A stretch of DNA of 13,264 bases from Hepatocystis sp. ex Piliocolobus tephrosceles (GCA_902459845.2 CABPSV020000567.1:1-13264); one strand, 5' to 3'; shown: positions 1-9,252, numbered from the stretch's first letter. Program-made: numbers and translations. The notes: generated by a model from the letters alone, not told the origin.

Positions 1-3000
1 GTGATAATAGCCGTGCTGCACATCATGTTATGCGCCAAAGAGTAGTAATCACTTACCCAATCACTTGTTACATAAAAAAAGATATAAACATGTCTACACT
101 ATTTCTATTATCGGATAATGAACAACTTGAGTATAGATGTGTTGGGAGAGGTGTAAAAAAATATGCAGTACGTATTTATAACAAAACTAATTTTTTGGAC
201 GTTATGGTGAGTACCAGTAGTATACAAATAAAAAGGAAAAAAATAAAAAACTCATATGAGACAACTGGCAGAATTGATAGTAAAAAAAAGCACAAAAATA
301 CAATACTTAGCAAAAAAGAAAACGAAATGAACAATAAAACGATTGGTTTACTTTTTTATGATGAAAATAACGAAAATAATTTTTTTTTTTCTACAATATA
401 TTTATTTGAAAATATAAAAGATTATTATGTCATTATTGAAAAGGATGTTATTGAAGTAGGTGAAATTACAAATATATATATTTTTATGTTTTCTGATTTG
501 GCTGAATTGTTTGACACAACAAATTTGTTAATTACTAATACAAAAAGTAAGGAGCGGAAACACATTGGTTTGGGTTTTAGAGGGGAGTTATATAAACAGG
601 AGCAAATTGGTGGTGTCGACAATAGCTGCATTAGTGGAAGTAGATGTAGAAACAGTGTTAGTAATGTTCACTACGACAATCAGTTAAATTACATTCCTTT
701 AAACCGTAACTATAACTCCAATATACCAATAAGTAGTTGTTTTACTGTGGTACAAAATAATGTTGAAATAATATATGATAAGAAGTTCATAGAAATTGAA
801 AAAAGAAAACATAGTTGGTCTTTTACAATGGAATTACCATCAAAGTTTAAAAGTGCTTGCACAATTATCAAAATAAGAGGAAAAAAAGAAAAAGAGACAA
901 AAGGTAGAATAGAGTTTATGATGATGATAATAGATAAAAATAAGAGTAAATTAAAAAAGCAATATATAAATATTTTATATATATATAAAAAAGTAAAAGG
1001 TCTTATATGTCAAGACTATGNATGTAGTAAATTTGTTAAGTTTAATGAAATAAATAATTTAATAATATATGATGGTTTTTTTTTAACTCCGTTTAAAATA
1101 AATGTTTACCCAGAAGGTGATAAGAATAATATATCGATAAAAGAAAATATACTTTTGAATAGACCCCAAAAAAAATGTATTCTTTTTTTGTTTGTTTTTG
1201 TTATTTTTTAATAGGAGCTTGATTATACAGACCTATATAAATGAACAAAAAAAGAAAATTCACAAAAACATTATAACAAATGATGTTTATTTTGAACTTC
1301 CAAGTTATTATTTTATAAAAAAGTTATACAATCGAAAACTATTTGAATACGAGTGGGTATTTAAGCAGTTAGATACTTCATTATTATTTCATGAGCGAAA
1401 TGAATTTACAAAGGGTATGAAAAAAAAAAAAAAACACACAAACACAGACACAGACACAAACACAGACACAGACGCAAACACAGACGCAAACACAGACACA
1501 GACACAGACGCAAACACAGACGCAAACACAGACACAGACGCAAACGCAGACACTAATGCGGGTTGCAACTCGAATAATTATTTTACTCGCAGTAAATACA
1601 GCATATACAACCATGCATACTATGATTTTGCAGTAAGTTTATATAATAATTTTTTAGCTGTAAAAAAACACTTTTTAATTTATTGGTAGTAGTAGTGGTG
1701 GTAGTAGTAGTGGTGGTAGTAGTAGTGGTGGTAGTAGTAGTGGTGGTAGTAGTAATGGTAGTAGTAATGGTAGTAGTAGTGGTGATGACAGTAGTACCGA
1801 AATAAGAACAACGAATTACTTTCCCGTGCATTGTAAATACCCTTCATCCATCCAATTAACAATTTTAGATAGATCGTTAAACCATTTACAAGTTATTTAT
1901 GACAATAAACTTGTTTTATATAAAAATAATAATTTTTATTTAAAAACATTTTTAATTGATAAAAATGAAAATGTAATACTAACAAATGATGATTTTATTT
2001 ATACTTTAGAATCGTATATACCTATTTTGAGTAATGGTAATATATGTTTTGAAAATAAATGGTATTATTTTTTAAAAGGAAAAAAAAAAAAAAATGTTAT
2101 AAAAACAAATAATAAAGTGTTAGTAAATTTTAAGAAAAAAGAGAAGGGAATGTATATGTATGATAAAGATATAAAATGTTGTACTCCAACAATAAGTATA
2201 AATAAATACGAAGATACAGATTCTTTTATTTTAAATATAAGCTATTTATTTAAACGTGAACAGGTGGAATATAAGTTGGAAAAAACTATTTTACTTCAAT
2301 TTATAGATAATATAATATATAATATTTATGATAAATTTATTTTATTTTATTCTCCTTTTATTTATTATAAATTTCATGTGTGTGTTCCTTTTAATGACGG
2401 GGTTAGTTTGGGAAAAAGTTTGGAATTGGCATTTGAGGGTAGTAATAAAGTAAACGTCTTATTTTTTGAGGAGTTTAATGTTGTTGTTGGTGGTAGTGGT
2501 GGTAGTAGTAGTGGTGGTAGTAGTGGTGATAGTAGTAGTAGTAGTAGTAGTGGAGAGAAACAAATTACAGTGGTTAATTTAGACGACCCCCTTACAACAA
2601 GTGAGTATGGAATAACAACTTTCCCCCAAACACAATGTATTCCCATATATATAAATTCGAGAAAAAAAACAGATGGTATTTTAAAAATTAAAAATAAATT
2701 AGTATATGAAATTGAAAAACTGGAATTTTTTTTTTTCTTCCAGAATATTAGTAAAGTTAAAATATATATTTTAAGTAAATTTGCAGAGATAAATAAACCT
2801 ACATTAGTAAGAGTAGAGTTCCTAAACGAATTTAACAAAAGATTTCATTATGTTCCTCTTAAACAAATAAATATAAAATTAGTTTCTGATTATAATAAAA
2901 GAATTAAGATAAAACGAATAAATGTATTTTCAAAAAATAAAAAGAATTTGTTAAATGAATTAAAAAAACAATTTTTGTTATTAGACCAAAAACAATCTGA

Positions 3001-5056
3001 CAGTTTCTATTATATTTATAGCACATATACAGGTAAGTATTATATACAATTTGAAGCGATATATAAAATAAATAATAAATACATAAAGGTTTTATCTAAT
3101 GTAGTTTATTTAATTTTTTATTCAAAGGGATTATTATTATCTCCATCATCATTATCACCATGTAACAGTAACAACTTTGATAAATGTGACTCTATAGTTT
3201 TATATCCTTCCAATGAAACGGTAGAAATTATAGTACAATTTGATCATCCACATATATTGAGAGTAGTGTGTATTTCAAAAAATAAAGACATAATAAAAGT
3301 TGAACATATTTATAAATTAGAACAACCTGAGCAAAAAGGTTTATATGTATGTTCTATAAGAACGGGTACAACAGCTGGTATAAAAATGCAAATCTTTATT
3401 TATCCATTATTTGAAAGTTTTTATGACATCTTTTGTATATCCGTACATAAATGGACATGGATTTTTGAAAAAATCGATTTCGATTTTAACAAAATAGAGC
3501 AATATTATTATAACTACTTTAATTATAACAAACGTATTAAACATGTAAGAAATAATTCCAATACAAATAGAAATATTGATTATAGTATAAATATTTTAGA
3601 CAAAGACGATGAAAAACATATTAGGAAATTATATTATTTCCAATTTAACATTATTGTAGATTATATACATTCTATAAAAGTGTTTAATGAACGCACAATG
3701 TATTTCAAAAAAAATGAAGAAGTAAATACATTAGTCCAATTTTATAGTTACCCATTATACGATTTTTCTTATTTTTATATAAACTTTAATAATATATATA
3801 CAAATAATAGATATACTTACAAATTAGAATATTTTATTAATAATAAAAATGTTACATTGAATGATAAATTAGAATATACAAGCTTAACTGAGTTAAATTA
3901 CAAAGAAAGTCATACTGTACTTGAAAAAAAAAAAAAAAAAAAAAAAGATAAAATAGTTATTGATTTGGCAAAGTCTCCAAATCCGTTTTTATATCTCAAA
4001 GCACATAAAGAAGGAACATATTTATTATACTCTAATTTAATAATTGCAGAAAATCAGAAAGTTGTAGCTTCAGACGTATATACTATAGTTGTAAATAATA
4101 AAAAAGGGAGTAATATAAAATATGATCCTATCATTTATAGCTATAACCCTAATAACACTATACATTTAAGCACTAATAGTTATTATACTTTTCATATAAA
4201 TTTTTTATATCCCAAGACATTGATATGTATTATTTGTAACTATGTAAAAATTTCGCAATTTCAAAATATTTATACAGGTAATAGAGATAAAGATAGAAAT
4301 AAAAATTTGGACATTTTTTTTTTTTTTACACGATATTATGATAAAAACAGCGAGAGTTATGCTGTTACTGCAAAACAAAATAAAAAAAATGTAACAAGAA
4401 TAAACACTATTGTATCTAATATTGTTGGGGCACAAATAAAAAATTATTACTGTAAATATATTCCTTTAAATACTATTCAATATTTTTACATTGATTTATA
4501 TAATAAATATATGGATAGTATTATTTTTCCTTTAAATGTTCATTTATATGTAGATATATCTCATAATAGTATATTATCTGCTAAAATTGTTAATAATAAT
4601 AACATTTTTATTATACCAAACAAAATAGGTTGTTCGTTTATTCACATATATTTGAAAATGTATAAAACGGTGATTATTTCTGGTAAAAACTTATATAATA
4701 ATAAAAAAGATTATAAATATATAGATATAGGACATATTCAATTATGTGTTATAGATCCTATAAAAGTAAAATATTTTAACAAAAAATATAATAACATATA
4801 TTATGTTAATAAAATATATAAATTAATGCAGAAACATGATGAACCGTTCTTTTTACAACCTTATGTTTGTGTAAAAAATGTTACTAATAAAAAATATGTA
4901 ACTGATAATATTACCATATTAAATGAGTTAAATTTTCAATCTTATTATAAATATATAAAAAAAACAAATTCTATTAAAAATTTAAATGATGTTTTTTTTT
5001 TGTCTACCAAGCATTATTCAATTATTAATGATCATTGTACATATATGAAATTGTAA
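1..5056 (+). CDS. Large conserved Plasmodium protein, 5'-partial, possibly gp210/NUP210-like
   Basis: Frame 3 is open from the window edge to a stop at 1209-1211, so the start lies upstream. The coding potential then moves to frame 1 (about 1159-1689) and to frame 2 (1679-5056, stop TAA). The last segment alone exceeds 1,000 codons without a stop, so this is a real gene. The residues alternate between hydrophobic and polar in beta-strand fashion. Several blocks, such as YYIQFEAIYKINNKYIKVLSNVVYL (about 3040-3110) and PLNVHLYVDISHNSILSA (about 4531-4584), are reminiscent of the Ig-like repeats of nucleoporin gp210. No transmembrane segment is evident near the C-terminus, although gp210 has one, so the family call is weak. 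Low-complexity Gly/Ser, Lys and Asn stretches are inserted. The first frame change may be an indel. The second may be an intron at 1415-1868 or an indel near 1676-1684. A single N at 1021 makes one residue unknown. Confidence 0.8.
1435..1552 (+). repeat. CA-rich hexamer tandem repeat (AACACA/GACACA/GACGCA)
   Basis: About twenty imperfect hexamers follow a 14-base A run. In frame 1 they read as Thr-Asn/Thr-Asp/Ala-Asp repeats. All frames are free of stops in the array, so openness is no evidence for coding. It lies either in a low-complexity region of the large protein or in the candidate intron. Confidence 0.9.
1685..1784 (+). repeat. GGTAGT trinucleotide-type repeat (Gly/Ser in frame 2)
   Basis: This is an imperfect array of GGT and AGT triplets. 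Frame 2 gives a GSSSGG-type linker that continues into the long ORF. Frame 1 gives stops and frame 3 gives Val runs. It marks the point at which the reading frame changes from 1 to 2. Confidence 0.9.
2489..2554 (+). repeat. In-frame Gly/Ser-coding repeat in the large gene
   Basis: GGT and AGT triplets encode a stretch of about 22 residues of only Gly and Ser plus one Asp. It lies well inside the long frame-2 ORF, so it is certainly part of the coding frame, unlike the similar array at 1685-1784. It probably forms a flexible linker between beta-rich segments. Confidence 0.85.
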
Positions 5057-5736
5057 CACTTTTTTTTTATTTTATTTTTTTTTTTTTTTTTTTTTATTTT
5101 TTTATTTTATTTATTTTTTTTTTGTAATAATTGTGAAAACGATGGTCCTTGTCAATTTTGATACATTCACAACATGTTTGTGCAATCACTCGTTTATTCA
5201 TGTCTGTCTTCCTCACTTATCTAACAAATATTAGATAGTAATTAAAATTGCAAATAAATGCCAATTTTTTATTTTTTAAAATGGCTCAAAAAACAAAAGA
5301 AAGGAAAAATAAACAAATCCGCACATATATTTTTTTTACAATATGATTACTTTAAATATAACTGCAACTGTAACTGTAACTGTAACTGTAACTGTAACTG
5401 CAACTGTAACTGCAACTGTAACTGCAACTGCAACTGCAACTGCAACTTCAACTTCAACTGCTTTAATTGTTTTTTTTTTTTTTTTTCTTTCTTGTTACTT
5501 ACTTTGTGTTGCTTACTTTATATTAATTTAATTTTCAAGCACCAAAACATTAAAAAAAAAAAAGACACTTATATATATTAAAAAAAAAAAAACTCAGATA
5601 CATTTTAACAAATATGTAAAAATATGTACAAATATATAGATATACACGTATACATATTTAACAAAGTTTCATTGTTCACTGTGTCAATATTAACAAATTA
5701 AAAAGACCAAAGTAAACACTTTTTTCTATTTTAAGA
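5057..5736. other. 3'-3' intergenic region between convergent genes
   Basis: This 680-base stretch lies between the stop of the large + strand gene and the stop of the - strand enzyme gene. It holds T-rich tracts (5060-5122), a compositionally ordinary island (about 5123-5250), the AACTGY tandem repeat, another T run (about 5470-5486) and A runs near 5552-5592. I see no convincing ORF outside the repeat. Both transcripts presumably end here. Confidence 0.8.
5360..5460 (+). repeat. AACTGY hexamer tandem repeat
   Basis: About 17 hexamers of AACTGT or AACTGC run in tandem, with AACTTC variants near the 3' end. Reading frames through it give Cys-Asn or Thr-Ala/Val alternation with no upstream or downstream protein-like sequence, so it is a non-coding microsatellite in the convergent intergenic region. 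Confidence 0.92.
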
Positions 5737-6217
5737 TCAAAAGTTATTATAATAATGGTTTAAAAATACATCGAAAACGATTATGTCTGAGAATAAAAGA
5801 AATTTATTTTCTAGCTTTATGTTTACGGTTGACTTAATTTGAATTTCTGATGTGTGTTTATGAATATTTCTGTAAAAAAAAAAAAAAAAACATACACATA
5901 TACCTATACATATACAAATATATAATTATATATGCATCATTTGTGTGTCTGTACTGTTATTAATGGACTATATATATGTATACATACACATATTATACTA
6001 CGTGTTTAAGCATATACACATATACTTACATTTTATTGTGTAAATTCAAAAAAGACATGAAGCAAACCATAGTTGCATTATCTTTACTTAAGTTTAACGG
6101 TGTTCGATATACGTTCCATGGTACTATAAATATTAAAAAAAAAAAACAAAAGTGCAACAAAAATGGAAAAAATAAAAACCTGTAAACACATTAGAACGTA
6201 CAGAAAGAACACGCTTC

Positions 6218-6275
<58 letters not shown>

Positions 6276-8240
6276 AAAAAAATTACTTGTAGTAGTTGAA
6301 CTACCCAATTGGTTCCTTTCTAACATAAAACATCCCTTCTCCTTAAGTTTATAGAAGTTTTCAAAATTAAAATTTTTTAGAGCTGTTAAAATATTTTCCT
6401 TTTTTTCTTTCTTTACAAGAAATTTTAAATAAATATCCCATACTGAAGACAAATTCAACTCATTTACATTTGTTAGAGTATCTTTTGTTGTTTTTTTTTC
6501 AATTGTATTGATTTTTTTTTTTATTTTTTTTTTTAATCTTTTTTTTAATTTATTATATTCATTAATTTGATTTTCTTTTGTACTTCTTTTTAAAGCGAGG
6601 TCTTTCAAACTTTGGAACAAAAAACTATTACATCCGACTCCTCCAACGATAAATAAATTTTTTATATCAAAATGTAGTTCGGAAAAATACATAATTTTAT
6701 TTAGTTGATTTAACAAATGGTTAAATATATTTTTTTGACAGTAATAAGAATATCTGTCTATTTCTTTTTCAAACGTATTTTTCATTTTAAGGTCTTTTAT
6801 AATATTACTCATGTGGTTATAAATTCCTGAAAAACTTAATAGCAATAAAAAAAGAAATACAAAAAAAAATAAATGCAAAAAAAAGAAATACAAAAAAAAT
6901 ATATGCAAAAAAAAGAAATACAAAAAAAATCGAGGTATAGTGCGAAGAGCGTACATAAAACATAGCATAAAACATAGCATAAAACATAGCATAAAACGAA
7001 TACGCAATACAAGGTAAAATTTGTTTTATTTACTCAAAAATAAAAAACACAAAATGTATAAAATAAAAATTATTTAAACACATCCATCAACCATATTTTT
7101 AAACCTTACGAAAAATCAATTATATGATTTGATGCAAAAGGAACAGGAAACGGATGAAATGGATCTGTAAGCATGTTTTTATCAATTTGGTGTTCATCTA
7201 ATCGTTTAACAAATTCTTTTGATTTTTTTTCAAGAAATGGACCTCCACCTAAACCGACAGGTAACTGAAGAAGTCTTGTAATTTTATCAATTATGTCCCC
7301 TATAGATATATCAACAGTTTGTGCTATTTTACACACATTAATGTCATTTTTTTTATTCTTTTGAACTTTATATACATGTGTGCTACCTCCAGAAACTAAA
7401 ATACAAATATATCCATCTTTCAAGTAATTGTTGCCATTCTTTATCATATCGTTATTTGTAACTATTTCGGTTGTGTTGTTCTCATTTGATCTTGTTTTTT
7501 CTTTTTTTACTTCGGATTCACTTTGTTTAGTATGTTCATCATTTATTCTTTTTAAAATGTATGTCCCATATTTTAAAAATTCAGTTTTGTTCAGAAGTTT
7601 TATTCTATGCTTAGTAACAACATTATCATTTAAAACTTGTAAAATGTTGTCTATATCGTCTGATTTTATATTTTTTGATATGTCCATATTTATTTGGCTA
7701 TTTATTTGGCTATTTATTTGGCTATTTATTTGGCTATTTATTTGGCTATTTATTTGGCTTTTTATTTGGCTGTTTATTTGGCTGTCATTTTGAATATTGT
7801 TGTGACCACTACTTTGACTATCATCTATAAATATTTCCTTGTATTGGAAATTATTAGTATATGTGTTTCTGTCATTGTAAAATTTAAAAAATAGTGGTGA
7901 AAGGACATGAGCAAATACGTGATTTACGGAACTTATTTTTATATGGTCATTTATTGTTTTTACTTCCCCTATATATGTCTTAGCTGCCTCCATATTTTTG
8001 GCTATACCTGGACATACACTTAATCCGAAACAGTTAATTTTTTTTACATCTGTACAAACAATAAAGAATGGGTTTATGTATATATCAAGGGGGTGTACAT
8101 ATATATATATATATATATGTACATGTAAACATGTGTTAGCATTAATCAAATTTACTTATAATACAACATTAGCAAGCAATAATACTTTGATTATAAAAAA
8201 CCTTTATTATTTATTAATTTGTGAGTAATTTATTAGTTGC

Positions 8241-8273
<33 letters not shown>

Positions 8274-8749
8274 TAATGTAAGATGATAATTATATTACCA
8301 ATACCATCTAGCGTTTTCTCTACATAGGTCTTTAAAAATACCTTATTAATAGAACTAATAAAAAACGGGTATACTCCTTCATACTTATGAACTACTTTAA
8401 AATGTGATATGATAACATTTTTAATTATGTTAAGATTCGAATCGATAATACAAATACATGTATCATCACAGGTATTTTCTATCCCTACTATATAATTTAA
8501 TTTTTTATTGTCTTTTAATTTATTTCTGTTTATTAATATTTTAGGTATTTTTTTGTATTTACAGTAATCATAATTATTATTGTTACTTTTATTATATTTA
8601 TTAATCTTTTTTACTGCTTTTACAAAAGCATCACTGAATTGTTGTTTATTAATAGTTATATTATCAATTTTGTAAGCATTGTATACTGAGAAAATCAAAT
8701 TAAAAAAATAATATATATATACGACCAGTTTTTTAAATTCATTGTTCAT
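5737..8749 (-). CDS. Kae1api: Apicoplast tRNA N6-adenosine threonylcarbamoyltransferase, Kae1/Qri7/TsaD family (five exons)
   Basis: The model is exon 1 8749-8299, exon 2 8049-7110, exon 3 6834-6287, exon 4 6123-6030 and exon 5 5869-5737. Phases (1, 2, 1, 2) all match and give 721 residues. Conserved family motifs appear in order: GIENTCDDT (89-97), the CPG loop (163-165), HVFAH metal-binding HxxxH (194-198), LVSGGSTH (368-375), the DIIDK helix (402-406), GGGPFLE (418-424), DFSFSG (462-467), the GGVGCN nucleotide-site loop (528-533) and KDNATM (660-665), whose Asp is the third expected metal ligand. The family transfers threonylcarbamoyl to A37 of ANN-decoding tRNAs (t6A). The N-terminus has a hydrophobic signal (about 8-25) and then a Lys/Asn-rich, acid-poor stretch, as in bipartite apicoplast leaders. 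The protein is about twice the usual 340 residues because of that leader and low-complexity inserts at about 211-360 and 545-640. The exon 1 and exon 3 ends each have an in-phase alternative donor (8305 and 6305). Confidence 0.9.
5870..6029 (-). other. Intron 4 of the Kae1api gene
   Basis: GTAAGT at 6029 is a perfect consensus donor, and a run of more than 15 T followed by ACAG, ending at 5870, is a textbook acceptor. Without this splice the ORF would end at a TAA overlapping the donor (6028-6026). With it, 43 more codons follow before TGA. Confidence 0.75.
6124..6286 (-). other. Intron 3 of the Kae1api gene
   Basis: The donor GTAATT at 6286 and the acceptor ATTTATAG ending at 6124 are in phase 1 and lead into exon 4 with the DNATM motif. 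A second donor, GTAGTT at 6304, is equally in phase. The intron includes a 48-base T run on the coding strand. Confidence 0.75.
6223..6270. repeat. 48-base A homopolymer
   Basis: This is an uninterrupted A run on the + strand (T on the coding strand of the enzyme gene), inside intron 3 close to its donor. Its length is likely to vary between strains and sequencing runs. Confidence 0.95.
6835..7109 (-). other. Intron 2 of the Kae1api gene
   Basis: The donor GTAAGG at 7109 and the acceptor CTATTAAG ending at 6835 splice the Ser codon of DFS and restore the family motif DFSFSG exactly. The intron is T-rich on the coding strand and contains repeated units such as ATGCTATGTTTT (about 6955-6995). 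Confidence 0.9.
7688..7783 (-). repeat. Eight 12-bp units coding Ser-Gln-Ile-Asn in Kae1api
   Basis: Eight tandem copies of the + strand unit ATTTATTTGGCT are present, the last two varying only at their first base. On the - strand they encode eight SQIN units (one is SQIK) at about residues 240-271. The unit is a multiple of three, so copy changes keep the frame. The repeat lies in an insert between the HxxxH motif and the SGG motif and is absent from ordinary family members. Confidence 0.95.
8050..8298 (-). other. Intron 1 of the Kae1api gene
   Basis: The donor GTAATA is at 8298 and the acceptor TTTGTACAG ends at 8050, both read on the - strand. Splicing joins G to AT and leads directly into the conserved VKKINCFGLSVCPG stretch. 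An alternative donor, GTATTG at 8304, is also in phase and removes two residues. The intron contains a 26-base A/T homopolymer and a perfect AT palindrome. Confidence 0.8.
8094..8123. repeat. Perfect AT-rich palindrome in intron 1
   Basis: TGTACAT and ATGTACA arms flank alternating AT, giving a 30-base perfect palindrome just upstream of the intron 1 acceptor on the - strand. It could fold as a hairpin in the pre-mRNA. Confidence 0.85.
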
Positions 8750-8829
8750 TATTTTTTTCTTGTTACATTTCTATCACATTCTTCCACCCATAAGTACAAA
8801 ATGTAATACATGTATATATATTATTTATA

Positions 8830-9064
8830 CACTTTTTTTATTTATTTTTTTTATTTATTTTTTTTATTTATTTTTTTTATTTACTTTTTTTATTCACTTT
8901 TTTTATTCACTTTTTTCATTCACTTTTTTTATTCACTTTTTTTATTCACTTTTTTCATTCACTTTTTTTATTCACTTTTTTTATTCACTTTTTTTATTCA
9001 CTTTTTTTCACTTTTTTTATTCACTTTTTTTCACTTTTTTTATTCACTTTTTTTCACTTTTTTT
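8830..9064. repeat. T-rich tandem array (CACTTTTTTTATT units)
   Basis: The array begins with TTTATTTATTTTTT units and changes to 13-base CACTTTTTTTATT units, some with CATT or without the ATT part. It starts about 80 bases upstream of the enzyme gene's start codon. On the - strand it is an A-rich upstream tract. Confidence 0.9.
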
Positions 9065-9113
9065 AATTTGACAAAACTTTAATTTAACACAATTAAAAGT
9101 TCTTTTTTTACTC

Positions 9114-9252
9114 GCTTATTTATTTGTTTATTTTTGTGCTTATTTATTTTTGTGCTTATTTATTTTTGTGCTTATTTATTTTTGTGCTTATTTATTTTTT
9201 TGCTTATTTATTTTTTTGCTTATTTATTTTTTTGCTTATTTATTTTTGTGCT
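9114..9252. repeat. GCTTATTTATTTTTGT 16-bp tandem array
   Basis: About eight copies of a 16-base unit occur. The later copies replace the G near the end with T. The array is immediately followed by a T homopolymer and a G block. The open frames through it (Leu/Ile/Phe-rich) are products of the repeat. Confidence 0.9.

Larger units (their letters stand above)
1415..1868 (+). other. Candidate intron (alternative to a frameshift) in the large gene
   Basis: The site GTATGA followed by a long A run at 1415 is a good Plasmodium-style donor, and CAATTTTAG ending at 1868 is a good acceptor. The exon ends after the first base of a codon (1414) and resumes with AT, giving GAT, and then runs in the long frame-2 ORF without any stop. 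The model therefore removes both the CA-rich and the GGTAGT repeats and repairs the frame. Against it, 1790-1860 is much less A/T rich than a normal Plasmodium intron and reads as plausible protein in frame 2. In the alternative model this stretch is coding and a one-base indel lies near 1676-1684. Confidence 0.4.

Noticed and set aside
1384..1614. Minus-strand ORF of alternating Cys-Val
   Set aside because: It is the reverse complement of the CA-rich hexamer array, with no protein-like flanks.
1583..1862. Two minus-strand ORFs of Thr or His/Tyr runs
   Set aside because: Both are products of the GGTAGT triplet array read on the other strand.
2374..2838. Minus-strand ORF opposite the large gene
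   Set aside because: It lies fully antisense to the long frame-2 ORF; its Leu/Pro run mirrors the Gly/Ser repeat.
1..5056. Large gene as a pseudogene because of its two frame changes
   Set aside because: More than 1,000 codons remain open after them, one change is explained by an in-phase intron, and the other lies in homopolymers of a draft-quality sequence.
5258..5581. Small plus-strand ORFs with Cys-Asn or Thr-Val repeats
   Set aside because: They are open only because the AACTGY array lacks stops; the flanks are homopolymer-rich and not protein-like.
6084..6123. Minus-strand reading MERISNTVKLK as the C-terminus of exon 3
   Set aside because: This frame runs through the poly-T intron. 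The spliced frame over the same bases gives the conserved DNATM motif instead.
7688..7783. CRISPR-like direct repeats
   Set aside because: There are no spacers: the 12-bp units abut directly and encode protein repeats in a eukaryotic gene.
7428..7894. Plus-strand ORFs with Leu-Phe-Ile-Trp or Ala-Ile-Tyr-Leu repeats
   Set aside because: They are antisense shadows of the SQIN repeat in the enzyme exon 2.
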